A DNA stretch of 64,000 bases from QZLE01 sp033852075 (GTDB lineage Bacteria > Pseudomonadota > Gammaproteobacteria > QZLD01), in NCBI GenBank assembly GCA_033852075.1, contig JAWSVC010000011.1, positions 1 to 64,000 of the forward strand, read 5' to 3'. Both the position numbers and the translations under genes were made by a program. Every line of letters starts with the position of its first letter. Position 1 is the first letter of the stretch. The notes under the pieces were generated by a model, which was not told the DNA's origin, did no database searches, and saw nothing but the letters and a program-made list of their open reading frames with translations. Below, piece after piece: positions 33,896 through 41,603 of the stretch.

Positions 33896-34306
33896 ATGGA
33901 AAACCGTATATTAGTTGACACGAATTTTTCTCAGATAGAGATAGTTGATAACTATCTCATTGTGACTGTTAATGAAGGTCATAATCTCGGAGAAAAAGAA
34001 CTTTCTAATATCCAAGAAATTGCCAATATTCATATTAAAGGTGAAATGGGATATATTTCACATCATTTGCACGATTATTCAATATCTCCAGTTGATGTGG
34101 TTAATTTTATTCTAAATAACAAAAGACTTAATCATATTGCTTATGTTTCAACAGAAGGTGATCATAAAAGCAGACTTATGGTTTTGTTACGCCTAATTCC
34201 GTCATCTGTAAAATTTAGAACTTTTAAAACTATGGAAGCTGCTATTTATTGGATGGAAGAGAGTCTTAATCCTGCTAATGAATTAAGTAATCTGGATACT
34301 TATTGA
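33896..34306 (+). CDS. STAS/SpoIIAA-like protein
   Basis: The 136-residue soluble protein has the alternating pattern of the SpoIIAA-like group: an N-terminal strand pair (IEIVDNYLIVTVNEGH), a helix (GEKELSNIQEIAN), GYISHHLHDYSISPVDVVNF, the strand LNHIAYVSTEG, and a last helix TMEAAIYWMEESL that matches the common SxxEAxxWL ending. Such proteins are thought to bind lipids or act as small regulators. A decayed copy lies just upstream. The function here is unknown. Confidence 0.6.
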   Translation: MENRILVDTNFSQIEIVDNYLIVTVNEGHNLGEKELSNIQEIANIHIKGEMGYISHHLHDYSISPVDVVNFILNNKRLNHIAYVSTEGDHKSRLMVLLRLIPSSVKFRTFKTMEAAIYWMEESLNPANELSNLDTY

Positions 34307-34339
34307 GTAATATAAATTAAATACGATGCGAATAAAAAC

Positions 34340-34363
34340 AAAGAGGGCTAAAAAGCCCTCTTT
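34340..34363. terminator. Bidirectional intrinsic terminator
   Basis: AAAGAGGGCT (34340-34349) pairs with AGCCCTCTTT (34354-34363) around AAAA. A and T runs on both sides let it serve the STAS-like gene on the plus strand and the thiolase on the minus strand, which converge here. Confidence 0.85.
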
Positions 34364-34401
34364 GTATATACTCTTGTATCAGAGTCAGATTAAGAAAGAT
34401 C

Positions 34402-35601
34402 TTATTCTGGCTTTTTAACAATAAGGGTTGTACCCATACCGCCACCGATACAAAGTGAAGCAAGACCTGTTTTAGCGTCAGTTTTTTGCATTTCGTGAAG
34501 TAGAGTAGTAAGGATACGAGCACCTGAAGAACCGATTGGGTGACCAAGAGCGATAGCACCACCGTTAACATTAACTTTGTCCATGTCTACTTTGCCAACG
34601 CCTTCTTTTTCAAGACCTTTAACAACAGCGATAGACTGAGCAGCAAATGCTTCGTTAAGTTCGAATAGATCGATATCGTCAAGAGATAGGCCAGATCTTT
34701 CAAGAGCAATCTTGATTGAAGGAACAGGGCCATAACCCATGATTTCTGGAGCACAACCGCCTGTACCGTAATCAACGATTTCAGCAAGGATTGGAGCACC
34801 AATTTCTTTAGCTTTAGCTTCGCTCATTACAACGATTGCAGCAGCACCGTCGTTAATACCAGAAGCGTTACCTGCAGTTACACTGCCGTCTTTTTTGAAT
34901 GCAGGTCTTAATTTAGCAAGACCTTCTGCAGATGCATTTGGATTGTAGTGTTCGTCTGTATCAACGATAGTATCGCCTTTGCGACCTTTGATAACAACAG
35001 GAACGATTTCGTCTTTGAACTTGCCGCCTTCGATAGCTGCTTTAGCTTTTTGCTGAGAGCTAAGAGCAAAAGCGTCTTGCTCTTCACGAGTGATGTCGAA
35101 TTGGTCAACTAGGTTCTCAGCAGTGATACCCATGTGGTAACCGTTGAATACTTCAGTAAGACCAGTGTAAACCATCTCGTCGATCATTTTAGCATCGCCC
35201 ATTCTTGCGCCCATTCTCATTTTAGGTACGCAATATGGAGCCATAGTCATGTTTTCCAGACCACCAGCAACGATAATATCAGCGTCACCTGCTTTAATAA
35301 GTTGAGCAGCAAGAGAAACTGAACGTAGACCAGAACCACATACGATGTTTAGAGTCATACCAGGAACAGTATCAGGAATTCCAGCGTGAATAGCTACCTG
35401 ACGAGCAACGTTTTGACCTTGACCAGCTTGAAGAACGCAACCAAGTACAACTTCGTTTACGTCTTTTGGCTCGATTTTAGATCTTGAGATAGCTTCTTTA
35501 ACTGCTGTAGTACCTAGCTCAACAGCAGAAACTTTTGTGAAAGAACCTTGGAATGCACCGATCGCAGTTCTAGCTGCAGCGGTAATCACTACTTTAGTCA
35601 T
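34402..35601 (-). CDS. Acetyl-CoA C-acetyltransferase (thiolase)
   Basis: The protein has 399 residues, the usual length of biosynthetic thiolases (PhaA/AtoB). It condenses two acetyl-CoA to acetoacetyl-CoA or reverses this. The nucleophilic Cys is in NIVCGSGLRSV (about 89), the His in ALGHPIGSSGARIL and the second Cys in LCIGGGMG; the GYHMGITAEN and NEAFAAQ motifs are present. Codon choice is strongly adapted, as in the thiolase at 15108, suggesting high flux. Without phaB or phaC nearby, it may serve PHA synthesis or ketogenic degradation; a PHB-depolymerase-like esterase is at the far left of the window. Confidence 0.92.
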   Translation of the reverse strand: MTKVVITAAARTAIGAFQGSFTKVSAVELGTTAVKEAISRSKIEPKDVNEVVLGCVLQAGQGQNVARQVAIHAGIPDTVPGMTLNIVCGSGLRSVSLAAQLIKAGDADIIVAGGLENMTMAPYCVPKMRMGARMGDAKMIDEMVYTGLTEVFNGYHMGITAENLVDQFDITREEQDAFALSSQQKAKAAIEGGKFKDEIVPVVIKGRKGDTIVDTDEHYNPNASAEGLAKLRPAFKKDGSVTAGNASGINDGAAAIVVMSEAKAKEIGAPILAEIVDYGTGGCAPEIMGYGPVPSIKIALERSGLSLDDIDLFELNEAFAAQSIAVVKGLEKEGVGKVDMDKVNVNGGAIALGHPIGSSGARILTTLLHEMQKTDAKTGLASLCIGGGMGTTLIVKKPE

Positions 35602-35777
35602 TTAATACTCCTTATTAGTATTAAGTTGCGGGTAATCAAGAAATATCTTGAATAAAAACAGAGCTAATTTTAATGCGCATTGCCATGGATTAAAAGTCTT
35701 TTTGTGAAAAAAAACACGATATTTATGGATTTTTTTAAATTTTCAGTCTATGTGTGTGTTTTATATTTGTGAAGTAT

Positions 35778-35806
35778 AAAAAAACCGCCATTGTTTGGCG
35801 GCTTTT
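35778..35806 (-). terminator. Terminator of the argD-argF operon
   Basis: CCGCCA (35785-35790) and TGGCGG (35796-35801) form the stem. On the minus strand it is followed by seven T, starting about 30 bases past the argF stop. Confidence 0.8.
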
Positions 35807-35831
35807 TATTTATATTATAGAGGCTTACTAG

Positions 35832-36743
35832 TTATTGTTTGCCGCAAAGCAGGAACTCTATTAATGCTTTTTGAGCGTGCAGGCGGTTTTCCGCTTCGTC
35901 CCATACGATACTTTGTTTACCGTCGATAACCGTTGCCGATACTTCTTCACCGCGGTGAGCAGGTAGGCAATGCATGAATACTGCATCTTTGTCAGCAAGC
36001 TCCATAATCTTGTCATCAACTTGATAGTTGGCAAATGCCTTTTCACGTAAAGCCTGCTCTTCTTCTTGTCCCATGCTGGCCCAAACGTCAGTTACTATCA
36101 GGTCAGCACCAGAGGCGGCTTCTTCAGGAGTATTGATTACTTCATAGCAATCTTTGTAGTCATCCATGATTTTTGCATCTGGCTCGTATCCTTCCGGTGT
36201 ACAGAGGTTTAATTTAAAACCGAATTGATTGGCGGCAATTATGTAAGAGTTGGCCATGTTATTGCCATCACCAATCCACGCAACCGTTTTACCTTTAATA
36301 TCGCCGCGATGTTCATAATAAGTCTGCATGTCTGCAAGTAGCTGGCATGGGTGACAAAGATCAGTTAGGCCGTTGATAATAGGAATCTCACTGTATTTTG
36401 CCATTGTGGTTACAATGTCATGCGCGAATGTTCTAATCATTACGCAGTCAAGCATGCCGCTTAACACGCGTGCGGTATCCTCAATTGGTTCGCCGCGTCC
36501 AAGCTGGGTATCCCTAGGGGATAGGAAGATCGAGCCTCCACCAAGTTGAATCATGCCAGCTTCGAAAGAGACTCTGGTTCTGGTTGACGATTTTTCAAAG
36601 ATCATCCCAAGAACTTTGTTCTTAAGAGGTTCATAAACTTCACCTTTTTTGGTGATCTCTTTAAGTTCACATGCACGTTTAATAAGATAACTAAGCTCTT
36701 CCTGTGTCATGTCCATTAATGTTAAAAAGTGACGTGTGCTCAT
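35832..36743 (-). CDS. argF: Ornithine carbamoyltransferase
   Basis: ArgF makes citrulline from ornithine and carbamoyl phosphate in arginine synthesis. The 303-residue protein has the carbamoyl-phosphate loop SSTRTR (52-57), HPCQLLADM, the SMG-containing loop (VWASMGQEEE) and the ornithine/catalytic HCLPAHRGEEV, all intact. It lies 16 bases after argD in a minus-strand operon, an arrangement common in bacteria with acetylornithine-type pathways. Confidence 0.95.
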   Translation of the reverse strand: MSTRHFLTLMDMTQEELSYLIKRACELKEITKKGEVYEPLKNKVLGMIFEKSSTRTRVSFEAGMIQLGGGSIFLSPRDTQLGRGEPIEDTARVLSGMLDCVMIRTFAHDIVTTMAKYSEIPIINGLTDLCHPCQLLADMQTYYEHRGDIKGKTVAWIGDGNNMANSYIIAANQFGFKLNLCTPEGYEPDAKIMDDYKDCYEVINTPEEAASGADLIVTDVWASMGQEEEQALREKAFANYQVDDKIMELADKDAVFMHCLPAHRGEEVSATVIDGKQSIVWDEAENRLHAQKALIEFLLCGKQ

Positions 36744-36759
36744 ATTAGTTTCCTATCTA

Positions 36760-37935
36760 TTATTTTTTAAGGAATTCCTTTATCAGTGTTACGACTTTGT
36801 CGACCATTAGCTCGGCATCCTCTTCATTCATATTAATTGGAGGAAGAAGCCTTATTACGCTGTTTGCAGTTACATTAATAAGTATTCCGCTTTCCAGTCC
36901 ACGTTTTACAAGATCTGCGCATGGGCGATCTAGTTCTATTCCAAACATCATCCCCATGTGACGGATGTTTTTTATTTCTGTTATTCCGGCTAGTTTATCT
37001 TTAAAGCTAGACGCTATTTGTGTGCCTAATTTTTCTGCATAAGCATCTAATTTTTCAGAAACTATGGTCTCTAAAACAGCATTTGCAGCTGAACAAGCTA
37101 GGGGGTTACCTCCAAATGTTGAACCATGAGTTCCTGGATACAAAAGATTGTTGGCTTTATCGTTAACCACACATGCACCGATGGCCGTGCCGTTGCCAAG
37201 ACCTTTAGCAAGAGTGAGTACATCAGGAACTATATCTGAGTGCTGGAAGGCAAAGATTTTGCCTGTGCGCGCAATGCCGGTTTGAATTTCATCTAAGATC
37301 AACAGAAGATTGTTTTCATCGCATAGTTCTTTTACTGCTTTAAGGTAGTTTTTGTCTGGAATATTTATGCCGCCTTCACCCTGAATTGGTTCCAGCATTA
37401 CAGCTACTACATTTGAATTTTTTTGAATTTCAGTTTTAATGGCATCAATATCATTATAATCTACGTGAGTGAAGCCAGATACCATAGGCTCAAAACCAAG
37501 TTTGACTTTTTCGTTGCCGGTGGCACTTAGGGTTGCCATGGTGCGGCCATGGAAGCTTTTGTGAGCAACGATAATGGTTGGCATCTGAATGCCATTTAGG
37601 TTGCCAAACATTCTTGCAATCTTGATTGCTGCTTCGTTGGCTTCTGCTCCTGAGTTGCAGAAGAAGGCTGCATCCATTCCGGATAATTTGCAGATCTTTT
37701 CAGCAAGCTGTTCTTGTTGAGGAATTCTGTATAGGTTTGATGTGTGAATAACTTCTGCTGCTTGCTTTTGAATTGCAGCGGTTACAGCAGGGTGTGCATG
37801 TCCAAGGCCGCAAACCGCAATTCCGGAAAGAGCATCAAGGTATTTGTTACCTTGCTCATCCCAAAGCCAAGAACCTTCACCTTTAGTAAAGGCAACTTCT
37901 TGTCTGCTATATGTGGGTATCAAAAATTCTGTCAT
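36760..37935 (-). CDS. argD: Acetylornithine/succinyldiaminopimelate aminotransferase family
   Basis: The protein has 391 residues from ATG 37935 (MTEFLIPTYSRQEVAF), which GGTGG precedes at a proper distance; an upstream in-frame ATG (37977) would add 14 residues and overlap a hairpin tail. It is a class III PLP aminotransferase: CNSGAEANEAAIKIAR, FHGRTMATLSATG, LLILDEIQTGIARTGK, and the PLP lysine in LTLAKGLGNG, then GTHGSTFGGNPLAC. Being followed by argF supports acetylornithine as substrate, although members of the family can also serve lysine synthesis. Confidence 0.9.
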   Translation of the reverse strand: MTEFLIPTYSRQEVAFTKGEGSWLWDEQGNKYLDALSGIAVCGLGHAHPAVTAAIQKQAAEVIHTSNLYRIPQQEQLAEKICKLSGMDAAFFCNSGAEANEAAIKIARMFGNLNGIQMPTIIVAHKSFHGRTMATLSATGNEKVKLGFEPMVSGFTHVDYNDIDAIKTEIQKNSNVVAVMLEPIQGEGGINIPDKNYLKAVKELCDENNLLLILDEIQTGIARTGKIFAFQHSDIVPDVLTLAKGLGNGTAIGACVVNDKANNLLYPGTHGSTFGGNPLACSAANAVLETIVSEKLDAYAEKLGTQIASSFKDKLAGITEIKNIRHMGMMFGIELDRPCADLVKRGLESGILINVTANSVIRLLPPINMNEEDAELMVDKVVTLIKEFLKK

Positions 37936-37965
37936 CAAAGCCACCAAACATTTATGAGTGTATAG

Positions 37966-38002
37966 ATAAAAATACAAAAGGCAGCCGTGTTACAGGCTGC
38001 CC
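37966..38002 (-). promoter_or_regulatory. Terminator-like hairpin in the argD leader
   Basis: On the minus strand GGCAGCC (38001-37995) and GGCTGCC (37986-37980) form a 7-bp stem followed by TTTTGTATTTTT, 45 bases before the argD start codon. It may end transcripts coming through the repeat island, or act as an attenuator for argD-argF if the promoter lies upstream. No competing anti-terminator or Arg-rich leader peptide was found. Confidence 0.4.
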
Positions 38003-38095
38003 TGAAATAAGAGTATATGTGTAACTTGGTTTTCAGGCAAGCCTGAAAGCTAAGTCAGACTAAGGAAATTAGAAAAGTTGTATTCCATTTCAAAC

Positions 38096-38375
38096 TTGAT
38101 TGGGAATCTCGACACGATAGTACGACAAGGTTCTCTGGATTCCCGCTTTCGCTCACTACTGTCTGGGGAAAATATTGCTATTTGCTGCAAAGCGCTATTG
38201 GGTAATGTTATTAAGGGGGGAAAAGTATTTGAAACTCAAAATACCGTTCATCCTGAGCGCGAGGCACGAGCAGTCGAAGGGTGCTNNAATACCGTTTCAT
38301 ACTTCGACTGCTGCGCGCTCAGTACGAACGGTATTAATTCCCCGGACAACAATGCGCTTTCGCTGAAATGACAAG
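38096..38375. repeat. Second nested palindromic element with assembly gap
   Basis: The outer parts CACTACTGTCTGGGGAAAA (about 38154-38172) and TTCCCCGGACAACAATG (about 38338-38354) pair with mismatches and match the island at 16501. The inner arms begin AATACCGTTC (38240) and end GAACGGTATT (38335), and enclose CCTGAGCG...CAGTCGAAG and its inverse, with NN at 38286-38287 near the loop. The whole interval 38003-38423 holds no gene; a frame across the NN is spurious. Confidence 0.75.
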
Positions 38376-38400
38376 GATTTTATCAGGGGTAGAATATTGT

Positions 38401-38419
38401 ATGGCGGGCATAGCCCACT
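38401..38419 (-). repeat. GGTGGGC-type hairpin after rnt
   Basis: GGCGGGC (38403-38409), a 3-base loop and GCCCACT form a shorter, weaker version of the hairpins at 786 and 51929. It lies 5 bases after the rnt stop codon on the minus strand. Confidence 0.5.
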
Positions 38420-38423
38420 GAAA

Positions 38424-39059
38424 TCACTCACTTGGATAGGGGAGTGTAAAATCGTATGTGTTTACAATCTCACAAAATAGCTTTGCCGTTACTTCTGCAT
38501 CGTATATGGCAGAGTGAGCATCTTTTGAATTAAATTCAACTCCAGCTGCATTTAGTGCCTTTGCCAGAACAGTTTGTCCATAAGCCAGTCCAGCTAAAGT
38601 AGCAGTATCAAAGGCACTGAATGGATGAAATGGGTTGCGCCTAATTCCTGCTCGCTCAACAGCAGCGACAAGAAAACTCATATCAAAAAAGGTGTTGTGG
38701 GCTACGACTATGGCACGGGTGCAACCGGTATCACGAATTTCCTGACGAATAGGTTTAAAGATTCTACCTAGTCCTGCTTGTTCATTAACAGCCATTCTAA
38801 GTGGATGGAAAGGATCTATTTTGTTGAACTCAAGTGATTTTTTGTCTAAGTTTGCACCTTCAAATGGTTCTATGTGTACTGAGTGAGTTTTATATGGATA
38901 TAGTTTGCCGTTGGCATCCATTCGGACAATTACTGCAGCAACTTGTAATAGAGCATCAGTTTGCGCATTTAACCCTGCTGTTTCAAGGTCGATAACAACG
39001 GGTAAAAAGCCACGAAAACGGCGCGCAATATCAGGATTTGGTATCGATTCATCAGTCAT
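38424..39059 (-). CDS. rnt: Ribonuclease T
   Basis: This DEDD-family 3'-5' exoribonuclease trims tRNA and other stable RNA 3' ends. The 211-residue protein has Exo I FLPVVIDLETAGLNAQTDAL (Asp and Glu), Exo II VVAHNTFFDMSFL and Exo III KDAHSAIYDAEVTAKLF, with the final His and Asp of DEDDh. Length and motifs agree with E. coli RNase T. It lies close to rnpB, whose product acts on the 5' end of the same substrates, though on a separate transcript. Confidence 0.95.
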   Translation of the reverse strand: MTDESIPNPDIARRFRGFLPVVIDLETAGLNAQTDALLQVAAVIVRMDANGKLYPYKTHSVHIEPFEGANLDKKSLEFNKIDPFHPLRMAVNEQAGLGRIFKPIRQEIRDTGCTRAIVVAHNTFFDMSFLVAAVERAGIRRNPFHPFSAFDTATLAGLAYGQTVLAKALNAAGVEFNSKDAHSAIYDAEVTAKLFCEIVNTYDFTLPYPSE

Positions 39060-39206
39060 ACCGCATAGGATATATGATTGACTCCAACAATACTACTGTG
39101 AAAGTTAAGTTGCTATTTAGAATTAACAAAAGTAATGTGTTCCATATATTATGGACTGACCGTTATTTCTAATACTTAATAAGTAATGATTTTTATGGAG
39201 AAATTT

Positions 39207-39776
39207 ATGGCAACAAAATTTTTTAAGTATTTTATGAGCCTATCGTTAGTTTTAATTTCAATGTTGATACTAAATGCTTGTGTTGTTAAATCAGACAAAC
39301 CAATTTCAAATATTACTCCTGATATGCATGATAAGGCTTTGATTGGAACTTGGTATTGGAAGGATTCATCTGAAACAGGTTTTATACATATTGGTCTTGA
39401 ATCTCAAGGACAGTACAAAATCTTAATGGTTGAAACAAATAAAAATGGCAAAATCGAGTTGAGTGAATATCTTGCTCACACTAGTGAGGTTGGCGCCAAT
39501 AAGTATCTTAATGTTTTAATCGATTATAAAGAAAAGGATAAAGGTTATATATTTGTAAAATACCAAGTCTCAAAGAGTGGATTAGAACTTTTTATCCCCG
39601 ATTTTTCAGTGCTTGAAGAGGGTATTGAATCACAGGTCCTAAAAGGCGTTGCTTTAAATACTAAGGAAAGTATAACAAGGATGATTGATTCATCGGAAAA
39701 GATTGCAAAATTTATTCTTGAAAATGATAAGAAGTTATATCCGGAAGGAAAGATATTGCTGCGAGCAAATCTATAA
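39207..39776 (+). CDS. Hypothetical lipoprotein
   Basis: The protein has 189 residues from the ATG at 39207, chosen because GGAG precedes it and because the signal sequence then has normal length. The lipobox reads LNAC (Cys at 25). The mature part (ALIGTWYWKDSSETGFIHIG, then EYLAHTSEVGANKYLNVLID) has beta-strand character like small lipocalin-like or DUF-type lipoproteins, but I recognise no family. It is alone between rnt and rnpB. Confidence 0.65.
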   Translation: MATKFFKYFMSLSLVLISMLILNACVVKSDKPISNITPDMHDKALIGTWYWKDSSETGFIHIGLESQGQYKILMVETNKNGKIELSEYLAHTSEVGANKYLNVLIDYKEKDKGYIFVKYQVSKSGLELFIPDFSVLEEGIESQVLKGVALNTKESITRMIDSSEKIAKFILENDKKLYPEGKILLRANL

Positions 39777-39784
39777 AAAATATG

Positions 39785-40145
39785 GAGTCGGCCGATAAGC
39801 CGGGTTCTGTCGTGGGCAATCATTCATCTAGTGTGTATGTCACCATACACCTCAAGCAACCTACCCGAAAGCCACATGCGGACCACATGTTGTTAGCGCA
39901 AGGCTAACCTGCTTCCCTATTTGGTCTTGCTCCGAGTGGGGTTTACCTAGCCGTTGAATGTTACCACCAACGCGGTGCGCTCTTACCGCACCATTTCACC
40001 CTTACCTATGTAAACACAGGCGGTTTATTTTCTGCTGCACTTTCCGTAGGCTCACGCCCCCCAGGCGTTACCTGGCACTCTGTCCTGCGGAGCCCGGACT
40101 TTCCTCCGTAGTCAATGACTAAGGCGATTGCCTGGCCAACTCCGC
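39785..40145 (-). ncRNA. rnpB: RNase P RNA, class A
   Basis: This is the catalytic RNA that makes the 5' end of tRNAs. On the minus strand it begins GGAGTTGGCCAGGCAATCGC and ends AACCCGGCTTATCGGCCGAC. The universal parts are present: GAGGAAAGTCCGGGCTCC (P4 strand and CR-I), the GACAGAGTGCCAGGTAACGC region, GGTAAGGGTGAAATGGTGCG, TAAACCCCACTCGGAGCAAG, and the P4 partner near AGATGAATGATTGCC. Length of about 360 fits class A. The promoter has a perfect TATAAT. Confidence 0.95.
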
Positions 40146-40150
40146 GGTGG

Positions 40151-40156
40151 ATTATA
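40151..40156 (-). promoter_or_regulatory. -10 box of rnpB
   Basis: TATAAT on the minus strand (40156-40151) ends six bases before the expected 5' end of RNase P RNA. The -35 region is not well conserved, and the upstream side is occupied by the palindrome at 40174-40244. Confidence 0.7.
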
Positions 40157-40173
40157 GCATGGGAATAAGAAAA

Positions 40174-40244
40174 AAGATCCCTGAGCGTATCCGAAGGGTT
40201 CTATATATGTGATTTTTGACCCTTCGGCTACGCTCAGGGATCTT
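40174..40244. repeat. Inverted pair of CTGAGCG repeats, 26-bp arms
   Basis: The arms 40174-40199 and 40219-40244 pair at 25 of 26 positions around a 19-base loop. Each begins AAGATCCCTGAGCGTA and contains CCGAAGGGT. It sits between rnpB and the NifX-like stop codon; with A and T runs around it, it can act as a terminator for the rsmI operon and overlaps the rnpB -35 area. Confidence 0.8.
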
Positions 40245-40252
40245 ATAAACGG

Positions 40253-40612
40253 TTAATAATCACATGCCCCACCGCAGGTAAACATTTTAACTATTGGGGC
40301 AAGCTTGTGATTAAGATGGTCATTTGCCGCCTCTTCTATAGTTGTTGAATTAGCATTAATGCGGAAGATTGGAATGTTTTGCTCTTCAAGATATGTAAGA
40401 AGTTTGTAATCGGCGTTTTTACATAATAGAGCCTGAATGTTTTGATTTTTTAGTTCAGTGATGATTGCTTCTTGTGAATCGGTGGCTGCAGAATAGATGG
40501 TAGTTTCATCAATTTGTGTGTCATTGCAGGTAACGATAGCAAAGGATTTACCAAACCCAGTATTGATAGATTTATCGGTATTTACTGGTACTGCGATTTT
40601 CAATTCAGTCAT
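40253..40612 (-). CDS. NifX/NifB-type iron-molybdenum cofactor-binding family protein
   Basis: The 119-residue protein has the small dinitrogenase iron-molybdenum cofactor-binding fold: LKIAVPVNTDKSINTGFGKS, a central NIQALLCKNADYKLLTYLEE and the typical ending MFTCGGACDY with two Cys. Stand-alone members occur in many bacteria without nitrogenase and may carry Fe-S or Mo clusters. Its start overlaps the rsmI stop by 4 bases. No other nif or moco gene is in the window, so the role is open. Confidence 0.75.
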   Translation of the reverse strand: MTELKIAVPVNTDKSINTGFGKSFAIVTCNDTQIDETTIYSAATDSQEAIITELKNQNIQALLCKNADYKLLTYLEEQNIPIFRINANSTTIEEAANDHLNHKLAPIVKMFTCGGACDY

Positions 40613-41457
40613 TTATTTATCTCCAGAGCCAAATTATATAGCTCCTTCTTTTTCAATCCTGTCAACCTGGCTGTAATGGAAGAAGTTTGTTTTACACCTA
40701 TCCCTTCATCGAGCAAGGTCTTTATAATGTTTTCTGCCTCAAGTTCTGTCTTATCTGAAGATTCGGTGGCATTGCCATCCAAAACCACTACAAATTCACC
40801 TTTGGTTTGATTTGGGTCTGCTTCTATCCATTCAACCAGCTCTTGCAATGGAGCTTTTTTGATGGTTTCAAAGGTTTTTGTGAGTTCACGGGCAATTACC
40901 GCAATGCGGGTTTCTCCATATACGGTAAGCATATCTTTTAATGATGCTACGATACGATGGCTGGATTCCAGAAATACTATAGTTCGTGGTTCTTTTTGTA
41001 ATGATTCCAGATGTTTTATTCTGGCTCCTTGTTTTGGAGGAAGAAAACCTTCATAGATAAAACGGTCGGTTGGTAATCCCGAAACAGATAGAGCCACAAT
41101 AGGGCTACAGGGACCAGGAATTGGCATAACGGTTAATTGAGCATCTAGGGCAGCTCTTACCAGGTCAAATCCCGGGTCGTTGATTAAAGGGGTTCCTGCA
41201 TCAGACACTAAAGCTATATTTTGTCCAGACTGGATACTGTCGATTATCTGGGGAACTTTCTTCTCTTCATTATGGTCATGTAAAGCAATCTGTTTTTTAT
41301 TTATACCGAAATGAGCCAGGAGTTGTCCGGTGCGTCTGGTGTCCTCTGCTGCAATTAAATCAACAGTGTTGAGGGTATCAATTGCCCGTTGTGATATATC
41401 GGCAAGATTGCCTATCGGTGTAGAAACGATAAAAAGGGTTCCGTAACTTTGATTCAC
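40609..41457 (-). CDS. rsmI: 16S rRNA (cytidine(1402)-2'-O)-methyltransferase
   Basis: RsmI methylates the ribose of C1402 in the ribosomal decoding centre. The 282-residue protein starts LFIVSTPIGNLADISQRAID and has AAEDTRRTGQLLAHFGI, ALVSDAGTPLINDPGFDLV and the PGPCSPIVALSVSGLPTDRF SAM-pocket segment, all as in E. coli YraL. It diverges from lpoA, as in enterobacteria. Confidence 0.95.
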   Translation of the reverse strand: MNQSYGTLFIVSTPIGNLADISQRAIDTLNTVDLIAAEDTRRTGQLLAHFGINKKQIALHDHNEEKKVPQIIDSIQSGQNIALVSDAGTPLINDPGFDLVRAALDAQLTVMPIPGPCSPIVALSVSGLPTDRFIYEGFLPPKQGARIKHLESLQKEPRTIVFLESSHRIVASLKDMLTVYGETRIAVIARELTKTFETIKKAPLQELVEWIEADPNQTKGEFVVVLDGNATESSDKTELEAENIIKTLLDEGIGVKQTSSITARLTGLKKKELYNLALEINK

Positions 41458-41603
41458 TTACAATCTCCAAAAAATGAATGTGCCGAGATTATTTTTCCTA
41501 TGCCAATGGTGATGTTAGAGAACTATGATGGTAAGATAGCGTCTAATTTGTTGGAAACAAATCTCATAAATGGATTTTAACTGAAAATAGAAGCAACTGT
41601 AGA

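Noticed and set aside
38078..38371. Open frames across NN at 38286
   Set aside because: They lie wholly in the repeat island, and the frame over NN is arbitrary.
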